A stretch of 64,000 nucleotides of DNA from Rhyacophila brunnea (lineage: Eukaryota > Arthropoda > Insecta > Trichoptera > Rhyacophilidae), in NCBI GenBank assembly GCA_022495005.1, contig JAGYXB010001002.1, positions 1,488,001 to 1,552,000 on the forward strand, read 5' to 3'. A model generated the notes under the pieces. It was not told the DNA's origin. It did no database searches and saw only the letters and a program-made list of their open reading frames with translations. The translations under genes and the position numbers were made by a program. This document shows, piece by piece, positions 47,491 to 59,105 of the stretch; the stretch's first letter is position 1, and each line of letters starts with the position of its first letter.

Positions 47491-47966
47491 GGCTAAGAGC
47501 GGTATTAAATATTATATTTTATCGAAAAATCGATAGCACATTAAATACGAAGCCATTTAATCAGTGTTGCCCATTAAACGTGATCGAGTATTATTTTATA
47601 ATTATTATTTTCAGTACATAGGTACCATAAAATATGTGAACACCATCAATATTCATGTTGGGGATTACACTCAGCGATATATTTATATTTTCCCATTAAT
47701 ACATCCTTCCCTCATTTGAATACCCCTCCTCTCTGTCTCGCAGCATTCTCTCTTTCGACATTCTTTTTTTCTCTTTTTTTAATACCGTACCAACTTATTA
47801 TAATTATAATGTCAAACAGTAATATATGTGTTCAGTTCGGCGCCTATTGGGGAAGTCGGTAAAGCCGAACGTTCACGGTTACATCGCACAATATAATAAA
47901 ATTATTTCGAATAATACGATTCGATTTTTTAATGTTGTATAAAAATTCTAAGGCAAAAGTAGACCA
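47491..47966. other. AT-rich spacer, nothing recognised
   Basis: A pyrimidine-rich stretch near 47700-47780 (CTCTCTGTCTCGCAG...CTCTCTTTC) is the only distinctive composition. Confidence 0.4.
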
Positions 47967-48274
47967 GTGGGTCTATTCTATACTTATCGACTGCTAAAGT
48001 GATAAAGTGATAAATATTATCAAACTTAGGGTAGGTTTGTATCAAAATATTAGCACTTATTGTAACAATTACACGAAGCTGGTTTTTATTGTTGCAATAA
48101 GTGCTATATTTTAACAGCACCTATCTTGCTGCTGTTAAAATATCGCACTTATTGCAACAATAAAAACCAGCTTCGTGTAATTGTTACAATAAGTGCTAAT
48201 ATTTTGATACAAACCTACCCTAAGTTTGATACTATTTATTACTTTAGTGTTCGATAAGTATAGAATAGACCCAC
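47967..48274. mobile_element. 308-bp hairpin MITE, copy 1
   Basis: It starts GTGGGTCTATTCTATACTTA and ends with the inverse. The two arms of about 150 bp are nearly perfect complements around a short centre (CAGCACCTATCTTGCTGCTG). A twin of identical length lies at 49821-50128. The 8 bases on each side (GTAGACCA, AGGAAGGA) do not match, so this copy lost or never had a duplication. Frames inside it are accidental. Confidence 0.85.
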
Positions 48275-48344
48275 AGGAAGGAAATGTATATTACGGAAGT
48301 GGTTTAATAAAAAGAAACATTCGAAATATTATGGCGGAGATTAA

Positions 48345-49290
48345 ACTTAAATTATTCTTCTTTTTCTTCTGCCATATCCGCCCCTTAGTTGGGGCTAGGG
48401 ATTCCAATCGGGATTGATTTTTTTCATCATTTTTTATGGAAAATAAAATAAAAACGAAAATATAACGGAAAAAATATTTTTAATAACAAATAACTACATT
48501 AGAAATAAATTGAGTTTGAATGAAGTTTGATTTATACTCATTGCCGATTCATTTTATTTTTTCACATAAATTAATAAAAATGAGAAATATTGGAAAAAAA
48601 GAATGCTTCGCACTATTAACAAAGTAATTCCACCATGATCTCATACGTTTTACTGTAGTTTCATATTTGGCTGAATAATTACATTTATGAAGCGGACCGA
48701 CCATAAGTAGGTACACCATGATTTGCTTTACTATTTTAAATCTCGCTAACCCATTCTATAAGTCTTTACTATCAGAAAAAGCATTCTCATATTATATTCA
48801 CATTATTATTTATATTACAATATTATTTACTCCATTAAAGATTGAACGTTTACAATATTAACAATAAATGTCTTAAATAGTACAAATTATACTAGATTTA
48901 TTTTTGACCGATTTTATCAATGTTATTTGTAAATATAAAATTTTTATATTAACAATGGAAAAAATGCCAATCCCGGGATTGTCAAATTGTAATCCTGAAA
49001 TCCCGGGATCAGAATTTTGGCTCGGGATTGGATTTCCTAGTTGGGGCATAATATGGACACGACGCGGCGCCTCCAAGAATCCCTGTCGATAGCCAGTCGT
49101 CTTGCGTCGTTCCATGTCATAGCAGCATCTCTAAGCTCCGCCGTGTATACTCTATAGATAATATTTAAGCAGCGCTCCATGATGCCGGAATCCGGTTAGC
49201 TTAAAGAACAGGCAAGCCAAATTAATGTTCTCTTCTGTTATTTGCAGCATGTGGCCGAGCCATGTCAAACGTCGAAGATGATTCATGCCT
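48345..49290 (-). pseudogene. LINE 3' end, interrupted by a hAT element
   Basis: On the minus strand, 49290-49048 reads LRRLTWLGHMLQ, then AMTWNDARRLAIDRDSWRRR and VVSILCPN. Past the hAT insertion (48396-49039) it ends in stop-GADMAEEKEE-type sequence and a GAAGAAAAAGAAGAATAAT tail. This matches the C-terminus and tail of the LINE at 51894-53776 (LALCPN before the stop, then GAAGAAGAATAAT), so both belong to one family. Older and more decayed than that copy. Confidence 0.75.
48396..49039. mobile_element. hAT non-autonomous element, copy B (644 bp), perfect 8-bp duplication
   Basis: The left end is TAGGGATTCCAATCGGGATT and the right end is GGATTGGATTTCCTA. GTTGGGGC is duplicated exactly at 48388-48395 and 49040-49047. 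It is the same family as 18505-19609 but lacks about 460 bp of the interior. It is inserted in the last codons of a LINE, so it is younger than that LINE copy. Confidence 0.92.
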
Positions 49291-49812
49291 TTCAGATTCA
49301 GTGATTGCAGTCATATAAGTTAGGATAAGTATATGCTCAGAATATCAGTCGTATGCAACATCTCATTGACCACGGGAAAAACTCGGCTATAAAACGTATT
49401 TCTCAGTTTCCAATGAATACGACAAAATATTCATGAAAATCACCACCGCCTTGCGCTACAAAGAATTTTCCAAGGTGTTTGCAAGGTGGTTTCATAGGCC
49501 CTGGCCGAAATTAATAAAGCAATACCTATCCAATGTTTTCAATAAAGCATCTTTCTCAGCCGGCACAAGTTTCATTTGACTAGCATCAAGTAGAGTAGTA
49601 TGCGTGCCAAAGTCCTTACAGAAACTTCGATAGTAAATGCGAGGTATTCATAAAGGCATCTAGAAAAAAAAGTCGCCTCTTCACTGTAATAGTGATGAGA
49701 CACTGCTTAGTTCGTTCTATTATTTCTTAGTTACTCCTAAAGTAATACCACCATACACCCAGTGTTGGTCGCAAACATCTATCATACATCAGTAAATTAT
49801 AAGGTAGATATC
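49291..49812. other. Unassigned, slightly GC-richer stretch
   Basis: The minus strand near 49640-49400 keeps a partly open frame (QMKLVPAEKDALLKTLDRYC) with interrupting stops. It may be an eroded transposon or gene fragment that I cannot name. Confidence 0.3.
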
Positions 49813-49820
49813 AGATATCA

Positions 49821-50128
49821 GTGGGTCTATTCTATGCTTATCGACCGCTAAAGTGATAAAGTGAAAAATATTATCAAACTTAGGGTAGGTTTGTATCAAA
49901 ATATTAGCACTTATTGTAACAATTACACGAAGCCGGTTTTTATTGTTGCAATAAGTGCTATATTTTAACAGCACCTATCTTGCTGCTGTTAAAATATCGC
50001 ACTTATTGCAACAATAAAAACCGGCTTCGTGTAATTGTTACAATAAGTGCTAATATTTTGATACAAACCTACCCTAAGTTTGATACTATTTATCAATTTA
50101 GTGTTCGATAAGTATAGAATAGACCCAC
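49821..50128. mobile_element. 308-bp hairpin MITE, copy 2, perfect 8-bp duplication
   Basis: Same length and ends (GTGGGTC...GACCCAC) as the element at 47967-48274. AGATATCA is duplicated exactly at 49813-49820 and 50129-50136, which fixes the boundaries. An 8-bp duplication fits hAT, P or Merlin; the GTGGGTC ends do not decide. The two arms are almost fully complementary. Confidence 0.88.
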
Positions 50129-50136
50129 AGATATCA

Positions 50137-50462
50137 GATACCAAGTAGCAGAACCACTCAACATTCTCATACGTCTTTTCCTTGTCTCCCTCTTTCGCAT
50201 ACGTTTACGTGTATGTTCTCTCTCACCGTATTTGTTCTGTTGTTTCAGGCTCAATTATTATTTGTCTGTGAACTGCTGTATCAGCCTGGCCTTGCCGAGC
50301 ACGCTATCGACGAACATGTTCATTTGTAAAACGGCGACGAGCTGATGCTTCTTCCTCATTCATAATGATTCTATTATTTTATTGTTTATATATTATATTA
50401 TCCAAGGTTATAGTTAAGGTTAAGGTTACAGCACCGTATTCCTATTATAATTACCATTAAAT
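50137..50462. other. Spacer, nothing recognised
   Basis: Moderate G+C with no coding frame; GTTAAGGTTAAGGTTA near 50412 is a short tandem motif. Confidence 0.4.
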
Positions 50463-50592
50463 CTCTTGGATAATATACTAATTTCGTATCTATAGGCCAC
50501 TTTGTTGATTTTTTAACACTTCCATTTTTGAAATAGGTTCAATTATTGGAATCGAGTTTACTCTTATATAAATTGACATTCCCAGCGATATA
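50463..50592. repeat. Dispersed repeat, copy 2 (first copy at 4553-4680)
   Basis: It matches 4553-4680 in ordered blocks (GGATAATA, CTAATTTCGTATCTATAG, GATTTTTTAACAC, TATATAAATTGACAT). The hairpin that follows copy 1 is absent here. Confidence 0.5.
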
Positions 50593-50772
50593 TCATTTTC
50601 AAAATCGTGTTTCCTATCCGACAGCATATACTTCTTTGGATCTTTCTGTCAATTTGTCACAAATGTAATGTCGTTTATTACTATTTAATATTTTATATAC
50701 TCAATAAACTATTACCGCACTGTAAGCATAATATGTAACACTATCATTTATTTTCTTTTATGGCCAGATTAA

Positions 50773-50946
50773 TGCTAGACGCCGGCTAGAAGGCAGCGAC
50801 TTGCCTGTGCGGTATAAAACACGGAACACTTTTACAGCACTTTTCGGTTTGCGCGTACAGTTTTCCCATCCATACACACAGGCTTCCCGATACAAACCGG
50901 TTTGCGTAGGTAAGCTTGTGGTAAAGCATGAGCGTCTAGCCGGCGC
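50773..50946. mobile_element. TTAA-flanked 174-bp GC-rich inverted repeat (possible MITE)
   Basis: TTAA lies at 50769-50772 and 50947-50950. The left part has TGCTAGACGCCGGCTAGA and the right part AGCGTCTAGCCGGCGC; their inverse match is 11 bases (CGCCGGCTAGA) with an offset. Interior GC is well above background. A TTAA-inserting element is plausible, but the TIRs are not flush with the TTAA. Confidence 0.4.
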
Positions 50947-50950
50947 TTAA

Positions 50951-51893
50951 AATAAGCATTTTCTTTATTTCTATATTTATCAAAATTAGAATTTGCGTTT
51001 ACATAATATAGTCTTCTACATGTCTCGCTCGCTCGCTCTTGTACATTTTTATATATGTATTATCAATTAGATATATAGGGTAATGGTATTTTATAAAATA
51101 ATATGGTTGAAATGCAGGCTTAAGAGCAGGCAGGCCCAGAGCAGTGTGTACTAGAACCTAACACATCGCCGATATGTAGATGGAGTTATTTTTACAGGGC
51201 ACTCGCTGCTGCTTGCTACTGTATAAATTATGGCCAGACCCGCTTTTGAGGCACGTCGAATGACTAGCTTTATATTACAATTAAATATACCACAATTTAT
51301 GAAAATAAATATGTATAAAAGTAATATTTTAAGACCAAAATGTATGAAATGGAATTTTTATTCAATTTTTAATGTTTTAACAAAATCACAACTTCATATT
51401 AGGTAACGCACACTGAAGTTCTCATTTTAAAAAGTTTTAATTATGTCGAATCAAAAACATTTAAAAAAAATCAGTTTTAAATTAAAGAAAAAACGTACAA
51501 ATGTCTTTGTGTGAGTTTCCCGAAGAGCTTTATCCAGGGAGCACAACATTAATGGGAATTGGTTACTTACTACTGGGTGTGGTATTATAACAGGTTAGGG
51601 ATCCCGAGTGTGGACAATTATGGGATAAATTTATACACGTGTAGTAAATGTTATTTTTAATACGCATGTCTATATCATAATAATCTGTATTAAACAGTGC
51701 ACTTTCTATTATTTGAGTTTTATGGCCAGACCATCATAAAGTACCCTGCTTCAAAACTTTGGTAATGGCTATTACATAACTATCGAGTTAATCTGTTCTG
51801 CGGGTTTATCTTATTATTTTGTGCATATTTAGTTTATGGTTAATTTTTATTAAAATTAAAAAAATTATCGGTTGCGTTTTAGAGATTATTCTT
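50951..51893. other. AT-rich spacer, nothing recognised
   Basis: The word TTATGGCCAGA occurs three times, near 50759, 51229 and 51720, without an obvious larger repeat. Confidence 0.4.
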
Positions 51894-53776
51894 CTTCTTC
51901 TTCTTTCACCCTGTCACGTCCCAACATTGGGGCATAGGGCAAGCACAAGTTGGCGCCACTTCCCTCGGTCCATCGCCAACTCCTGTGCCTCCCGCCATGT
52001 CAGACCTGCAGCACGTAGGTCGCTTTTGTAGCATCGCTGCAGGGTGAGGGAGGGCCGGCCACGGCGACGGAACCCTTGAGGCTGTGCCACAAGGGTACGA
52101 AGTGCCGCACTCTTTGGCGGCATCCGGAATACATGTCCCAGCCACGTGAATCGTCTCTTCGTGATAACTTCAATCACCGAAGGCTGTTGTGTCTGCTCAC
52201 GAACTCGGATATTTGTAACGCGGTCGTACCAATGTACCCCTAAGATTCTGCGGAGACATCGATTCTCAATGCTCAAAAGCCGTGACTCTTGAAGCTTAGT
52301 AAGATGCCATGTCTCACAGCCATACAGGAGCACAGGTAGCACGCACGCGTTAAACAAACGACATTTGGTCCTCACAGAATACAGCCTTGACCTCCATGCG
52401 ACTCCAAGTTGGTTGAACGCAGAGCCCGCCACACCCATGCGGATTCCAAGCTCACTAGAAATACCACCATCATCGGCAACCGTGGCACCCAAGTACTTGA
52501 ATCTGGACACCAGCTCGACGGGCAGACCAGAAACCCGCAGAGGAGTGTCGGCGTCGATGCAAGCAGCACTGCACATGGATTTGGTCTTAGCGGCATTCAG
52601 ATGAAGACCCACACGCATCGAGTTCGCGGCTAGCCTGTTCACGGTCACCTCCAACCTCTCGATCGTCGAGTCAAACACGACTGCGTCGTCTGCATACTCC
52701 AAGTCGCACAGTCTTTCTTCGCATAGATCGCTTGTGTCATCATGATGTAGGCGTATCCCACTGTCGGGGCAAACCGTCTTACGCATTATGAAATCCATCA
52801 TGATGATAAAAAGAAAGGGCGCAAGTACACATCCTTGCTTGACTCCTGGCGTGATTTCAAAGAGGTCAGAGGATGTGCCGGCTGCTCTCACGCGACACTC
52901 TGTATTGGTGTAGAGAGCACTTATCACGGCGACCAGTTTCCGTGGGACACCATATCCTAGCAGAATTTGCCACAGAGATTCACGATGAGGACTGTCAAAT
53001 GCCTTTTCATAGTCCACGAAGCAGCAGGCGACAGGTATATTCATCTCTTGGTACTGTTGCAGAAGGCTTCGGAGAGTTGAAATATGCTCTGAGCAGGACT
53101 TCCCCGGGACAAATCCACTCTGCTGCGCACGCAAAACGTCCAGCATGGGACTTCTAATCCTGTACAGGAGAATCTGCGCCAACACCTTCCCGGGAACGCT
53201 GAGGAGAGTGATTCCTCTGTAATTATTACAGTCTTGTGGGTTACTCTTTTTGTGCAGAGTAACAACGGTACCATCCCTCCTGGTTTTGGGGCACTGCTCC
53301 CTTTCCCACACCTCGTGCAGAAGGTCACACAAGGACGGCAATACAGCGCTCAGTCCGCAGAGCAGAAATTCTGCATGGATGCCATCATCTCCAGGAGCTT
53401 TCCTGCGCTTCAGTCTTTTGACAGCCTCTTTAACTTCAGCAGTTGTCGGAGGATCTTCGCAGAATCCCGATGCAGTAGTGATTCCGAGGGCGGTGATCTC
53501 CGACGGAATATCGAAGGGATGCAATGGAGGTGGGCGATTTAGGACATCACTGAAATGTTGGCGCCATAGCTACTGGACCTTTGCAGGTTCGGTGACTGTC
53601 ACTCCGTCAGAGTTGCGTAATGCAGTGACCACTGGACGTTTCTTACCGCAAATTGCTCTGGTGATGCGGAAGAGAGCACTTGGATTATTCTTGCAGGCAG
53701 CAGATTCCGCATCCCGAATGAGGTCATCCAGGCGTCGGCGCTTATCGCGGCGGGCAGAACGCTTTACCACGCGGTT
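51894..53776 (-). pseudogene. 5'-truncated LINE with near-intact reverse transcriptase
   Basis: The minus strand is in one frame from 53770 to 51914: about 619 codons with a single internal stop (TAG, 53567-53569, between PAKVQ and LWRQHFSDVL). Counting from codon 1 of the 536-residue open part (53524), the reverse transcriptase motifs are KAPGDDGIHAE (43-52), FVPGKSCSEH (138-147), motif A FVDYEKAFD (169-177), motif B GVKQGCVLAPFLF (227-239), the catalytic YADD (277-280) and FKYLG (342-346). The C-terminus carries LLYGCETW, RFTWLGHVFRMP and the ending AMDRGKWRQLVLALCPN. The stop is followed within about 10 bases by a GAAGAAGAAGAAGAA tail, an RTE-like 3' terminus. The endonuclease half is missing, cut at the 5' end as usual for LINE insertions. 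G+C is far above the surroundings. This is the best-preserved coding sequence in the window, from a recent insertion; clade RTE/CR1-like, not settled. Confidence 0.9.
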
Positions 53777-53924
53777 ATAATAAGATTATAAGAAATAAAA
53801 ATATTTAATTTTTTTTAATTTTACACTCATATTAAATTATTTACCAAAAGAAACAACTCTCGTCTATGACGATGTCATAATTATAACGGAATTTGTATTT
53901 TTTTTGATTCAATGTATAACAAGA
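53777..53924. other. Short AT-rich spacer
   Basis: No feature found between the two LINE fragments. Confidence 0.5.
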
Positions 53925-54480
53925 TTTCCTATATTATAAATATTACTTTCGACGTGGAAACGATTCACTGCTGGACGAAGGTCACCCTTAGTTCCTTTCA
54001 CTCTTCTTCGTCCCTAGTTCTCCGTGGCCACATATATCCACCGAACTTTATCAGTTTGTCTATCCAGCGGGTTTTAGGGCACTTCTGTGATCGTTTAGTA
54101 CCTACCTCTTGGGTACCACTGTATGATGGCATTTGTCAAACGATTGTCCACTCGCCGAGCTTTATGTTCAGCCCATTGCCATTTCATCCACTTAACAACC
54201 TCTTTTTTCATCACGTCTTTCCGCCTTATGCGCAACATGTACCTTTTCTTTTCTTACATTAAATGTTCATGTTTCCCACGTGTACGTAAGCACTGGTAGC
54301 ACATATTTGTTGAACAGATTTGAAGATACTATTCAGGTGCCCCCATGTCAGTTTGTTTCTGAGAGCAATCTCGTCATACACACCACAGATTGATATCAAT
54401 TGAGAGTCAGTTGTCGAAGATAGATGTAGTTGTTGACTTGCTCGATTTGAGCCATTGAAGAAGATCAATTTCGCGGTCAC
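53925..54480 (-). pseudogene. LINE C-terminal half, decayed (different family from 51894-53776)
   Basis: The minus strand at 54480-54259 reads SICGVYDEIALRNKLTWGHL, then NSIFKS and QQICATSAYVHVGN. A second frame at about 54200-53925 reads CPKTRWIDKLIKFGGYMWPR and then the ELRVTFVQQ ending. The DEIxxRxKLxW...IFKS...RxPxTRWxDxI...YVQQW-type order is the standard tail of a common insect RTE-like LINE. Several frameshifts and stops. Confidence 0.65.
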
Positions 54481-55144
54481 ACGTATACAAAATTAAATGA
54501 AAAATTGAAATATCACTACAGTAATTCTGTTTTGTTGAACGTTACTTCAACGTACTGTGGTCAAAGTATTATTAATATATATATATATATTGTAAATGTA
54601 AGTACAAACTTAGGTAAGTACATATTGTTATTTAATATAATTTGAGTATGAATGAATTAAAAGGCTTTGTTTTAAACATACATTGTACATTATTGGATTC
54701 GTCAATGAATATTATTGAGTGTAAAACAATTATGTTGGGAAATTATAATAATTTTAATTCGGTGTATCTGCTTTGACCAACATCAAATTACCAGTGAAGT
54801 CCACTAGAGTTTTTTGCTGGTCAGGGCGTTGGATGAGAGGGGGCAAAAAAATTGGGCGGAGGATCTGTAAGTGAGGGGTGAGAGGCAAGGGAGAAAGCGT
54901 CGATGAAGTGGAGGGGGGAGTGCACGGCGTCGCCGGAAAAAGGCATCAAAAGCTATGGAAATTTGGTTTATTTCATGTGTAGATATGTTATTACCCTACG
55001 TATGTGAGTAAGTGGGTATCTGCTTGCAATAATTTTATTATACTGAGAATGATTATTATAAAATAGTATATGTTTTTACAACTCGTAAAGACAAAAATAA
55101 GTAAAAGAACAAACAAGAATATGCGGTATAAGCATTGATATAAT
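54481..55144. other. AT-rich spacer with a (TA)n microsatellite
   Basis: (TA)n at about 54575-54591. A purine-rich patch near 54835-54945 (GAGAGGGGGCAAAAAAATTG and similar) is otherwise featureless. Confidence 0.5.
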
Positions 55145-55215
55145 AATGGGTATAAGAGAGTTTGCTGAATACCTGAAATGGAAATGGGCAGGACGCATAG
55201 CCCGAAGAAAGACAA
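55145..55215 (+). pseudogene. LINE fragment (RTE-like C-terminal motif)
   Basis: The plus strand reads EFAEYLKWKWAGRIARRKTI. The LKWxWAGxIARR motif is conserved in the C-terminal part of RTE-like LINEs. Only about 20 codons remain. Confidence 0.5.
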
Positions 55216-55254
55216 TATTCATAATTTGGAAATCTACTGATCTTTAAAAAAAAA

Positions 55255-55325
55255 TACGACGCCTAGCAGGATTCGAACCAGCATTCACTGGATTCGCGTC
55301 ATGTACTCTACCACCTGAGGTATGT
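55255..55325 (-). repeat. tRNA-like SINE head or tRNA pseudogene
   Basis: The minus strand reads ACCTCAGGTGGTAGAGTACA (A-box), then GCTGGTTCGAATCCTGC (exact B-box, T stem with one mismatch), then GGCGTCGTATTTTTTTTT. The acceptor stem does not pair (ACACACA against the 3' side), so it is not a functional tRNA. The T-run could serve as a Pol III terminator. Confidence 0.5.
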
Positions 55326-58300
55326 GTGTCTTATCTAATTACAACTAAATTAACTAGCAGTTTCTAAATTTTTAAAGCTTTTCATCAATTGTTTTAATTT
55401 TGACAGTCGGCTTTTGAATTGTTAATCAATTATCTTTTATAACTAACCGGTGCCAGGATCTCTCCAAATTTTAGTTATAACGTACCTACTTGCACTTGCT
55501 AATACTCTAACAAAATACTTTTGTTATTCAACGAATAATTTATAAAATTTGAGAATGTAACATTATTTATTGAACATACGTAATTTGAAAACACCGCAGA
55601 GAAATAAATAACTACTAGAAAAAATCTGTTTCGTTGAATAAAACAAAAAGTCTATTAAAGAAAATATTGCTGAAAAATTTAGTCTATCGGTGGTGCCAAT
55701 GAGATAAAAATCGTCAAAAAGATATACCTACTCATTGGTCTTTTTTTCGATTTTTATTATAATTAATATAATGTGGCACACCTAGTTGATAGGTCCAGAT
55801 CATTAGAACTTTTTATTAATGATATACGGTGATTTGTCACCAAGCTCTGTTAGCTTGGCCTAATAATAGTATTTGTTCCTTGATCAAAATTCTCTGGGAG
55901 TGTCCCCATTTTATACTGATTGATAGGCAAGAACTTTGCAAGATGCACCGGTCGGCCATTGCGTCTCGGTAGTTACGAGGGGAAATTTGCCAGCTTTTAA
56001 AAGTTGGTGGAATCCTATGGTGATCGAGACGGTCACTCTTAATCGCTAGTGTTTAACGTTGATTACTGCACAGTATACAACTGCTAAATGGGCTAAAAAA
56101 CCAGAAGGCTAGAAAAAGGTCCATTAATTGATTTTCTACTGCGATTACGTTTGTAATTAATGACATATTGCTGTAATTTATAATAATATAGTTACATTGA
56201 TATATTACGTCATATAAAGAATGTATCGATTAATTTGTATAACAAATTAGATCAATTTTCTTATATGCGTATGGGTTTAAAATCATCTTTTAAAAAACCT
56301 GATTCACAAAAAATATAAACGTGATAATACGAGTTAATATCTAGTCACTTGTCAGGTGTTAATCTATGGTAGGTACCTACTATAAGTTATGTTATGACTG
56401 TACTATAATGAATTATTATTTAATTTTACGGCATTGGTAAAGACTTAACACTGTATATTAGTTGGCGCGATACTTTTAAGGGCTAGAAAATTTTGACTGA
56501 TCATGTATTTATTAGGAAGGAACAATCATAGAATGAACAGGGAAATTCATACTATCGGTGTAGAAGGCGAGAGATTTTTACGTATTGAAAGGAAACCATT
56601 TCAATTCGTGACACTCAGTATGCGGGTACACAGGGCGCTTAACGTCAGCGAACAGCAAAGCCAGTCCAAAAACCAAAAAAAAATAATTTTACATCAATAA
56701 CAAAAAAAAGTACTACGGTGCATGTTGCAGCATCAGTTCCGTGCGGCTCCGTCTCGGGACGGAATGAGCACTTAAAATCACTTCTTTCAGACACGTTTAT
56801 GGAAAGCGGCCGTGTATATCCACGGCTGTGCATATATTATGACGGGTGGTGGTGGGAACTTTAACCTATCGGTGTAGAAATATATACATGAAAAATATGT
56901 ACTATTTTTTCACATAAAATACACAAGGATTGTTAAGAGTACACAACACCCAGATGGCACGTTTTATTGTACGTCAAATATTGAAAAAAATGTTTTTGAT
57001 AATATTATTAAAGAAATACTGAAACTTAATCTTATGTTGGAATATGTATAATAATATAGAACTTCACATAGTGGAAAGTATTATATATATTGTATACTTA
57101 GGTACCTAATCAAAGCTGTCGAACAACCTTATCCGCTCGACACATTTCTATGGCTAGCACGGCTGTACCAGTAGAAGACTCGTATAACTCATGGATTGGT
57201 AAGCATTGGGGCATCCTATGTATGCTTTTAATATCCTAACATGGCATGTCTAAGAGACAAGACAGCGCAGACGACACAAACGAATACTAACGATCCTAAT
57301 AATAATCATGACGATTGGACCACGCGCACTTGATAACCACTTGTGGGATAGGTCATAGTAACTCGTTGGCGTTGCCCATAGTTAAAATTATAGGTCAGCT
57401 ATTCGTCACTAGACTGAAAGTTTTTCAAAGAAAAAAAAGCGAGGAACAATAATGTACATAATATAATAAAAGCGACACGTAGCTGTATCTCTTAAATGAG
57501 CACACGTAGTTATAGCTGCTGATCAGATATTTATCGCTAGACTCGAAGTGTGGAGTGTCAGGGTATGGGAAATGTACCCGGAAAAGTGCGGAGGTCCGTG
57601 GTTGAAGCGACTAGAATTAATAAATAGTATCAAGTAGTGCAGAACTCATTGAAATTGGCTAGATTATGTTAACCCGTAGCTTTAAAAAACAATATTAAAT
57701 TATTATGGATATTTTTTTTGAAATGAAGCCCCCCCATACAATTTTTCTGTGTGCTGTTACTGATTTTACGTGTTTATTTGATTGATTTGTTTTGTTAATT
57801 CCTTTTGATTTTGTCTTCTCAGGTAAACTCAGACACATCCGCGAATTGATCAAAATCGGAGCATATCTGTAGTATTTAGGTAGGTACCTACTATTATCTG
57901 TAACACGCATGCCTCCAATAGTACGCTAACAAGTTTTTTTATACGGCGAGTCGAGTTATAGCCGGCTACCGAACGGTGGGCCCCCAGGCGAACAATAAAT
58001 TTAAGGGCCCATAAAAAGGCGAAATGCTACAGCACGGGTAAAAGGTGCATTTACAAACTTGCATGTAGGCAATCAATGCGTAACCGACGTAATTTATCGT
58101 TTTTAATATGTAATACAAATTACTCCGTAACAGAATGCATTAACGACAGATTATAATGATTCTTGCCGGGCATAAAAGACAGAATTACTTAAATGAGTTG
58201 GAGCAACATTACAGTCGGGCTGCGTATGGTAAAAAGTGAACTGACTACTTACAATAATAATAATTCATAATGATTATTTATTTATCTACCATCTGGTTCA

Positions 58301-58784
58301 TTTTGCAAAGTAATTGTCTCTAGACTTAGATTGAAAGTGCAACGATGCATTAAACTTTAAAGTGTACCTACCAGAATATGTTATGTACTTGCTTTCAAAT
58401 ATTGTTGAAAACACATTTTTTCAAATAGCAAACCCAGCAAAAGGCATAATAGGAAGAGTACCTATGGGTCTACGAACTTTCTAGGGCTTCACTAAAATAT
58501 GATTACATGACAAATAAACGCCTGGAATAAAACGTAAAAAGTAAAACATATGTGTTTATTTATGAGTATTTAAATGATGAAAACAATAACAACTATATTT
58601 AGCCCGGTCGTACATACAAAATTGTGCAGACTGAGATATGTCATAGGTACATAAGAATCGTGGGCAATGTTGAAAATCTCTCCTGTACGCGGTCATGGAC
58701 AGTGACATCACGTGGCAATCCAGCCGAAGCGAATGAAAGAGGAGCATTTGCATATATTTTTTGTAACTATCTCTATAATCCTAT
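55326..58784. other. Long AT-rich stretch without identified features
   Basis: About 3.5 kb. Frames at 56503-56700, 56645-56833 and 57695-57910 lack recognisable motifs. GC-richer patches near 55920-56050, 57110-57370 and 57950-58020 have no matched repeat ends. An unrecognised exon is possible but not supported. Confidence 0.4.
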
Positions 58785-58917
58785 GTGGATCACATAGAGG
58801 TCCAATTGCTCAACCTGTTGCTCGTTGATGTGAGTTTTAGTCAGACCCGGGGTTATAACCCGGGATCCTCGACATTATATGCCTGACGCATAACCACTCG
58901 GTCACCGTGGGAGCATT
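58785..58917 (-). mobile_element. tRNA-derived SINE, family 1, 5' part, diverged
   Basis: The minus strand reads CCCACGGTGACCGAGTGGTT (start and A-box), then GGATCCCGGGTTATAACCCC (eroded B-box), GGGTCTGACTAAAACTCACA, then AACAGGTTGAGCAATTGGAC. The order matches the SINE at 41499. The 3' half is missing. Confidence 0.65.
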
Positions 58918-59105
58918 TGCACATGCGCCTATGCAATTTTGTGCTATTATACCCGCGGCCAATGTCGAGTGAAATTTGATAGATGTGACAAGCAGTTTTT
59001 TTTCTATGTAAAATGTCGCACCGACGCTATATTGTGCAGCAGTATATTAAGTTAGATCTATTTTGTGAATAACAATAAAATCATATCGACAAATTTTATG
59101 TTTTA

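Noticed and set aside
52365..53780. Several plus-strand frames of 74-176 codons
   Set aside because: Complement or other frames of the GC-rich LINE; no independent motif.
55255..55325. Functional tRNA gene
   Set aside because: The promoter boxes are good, but the acceptor stem and one T-stem pair fail; SINE or tRNA pseudogene.
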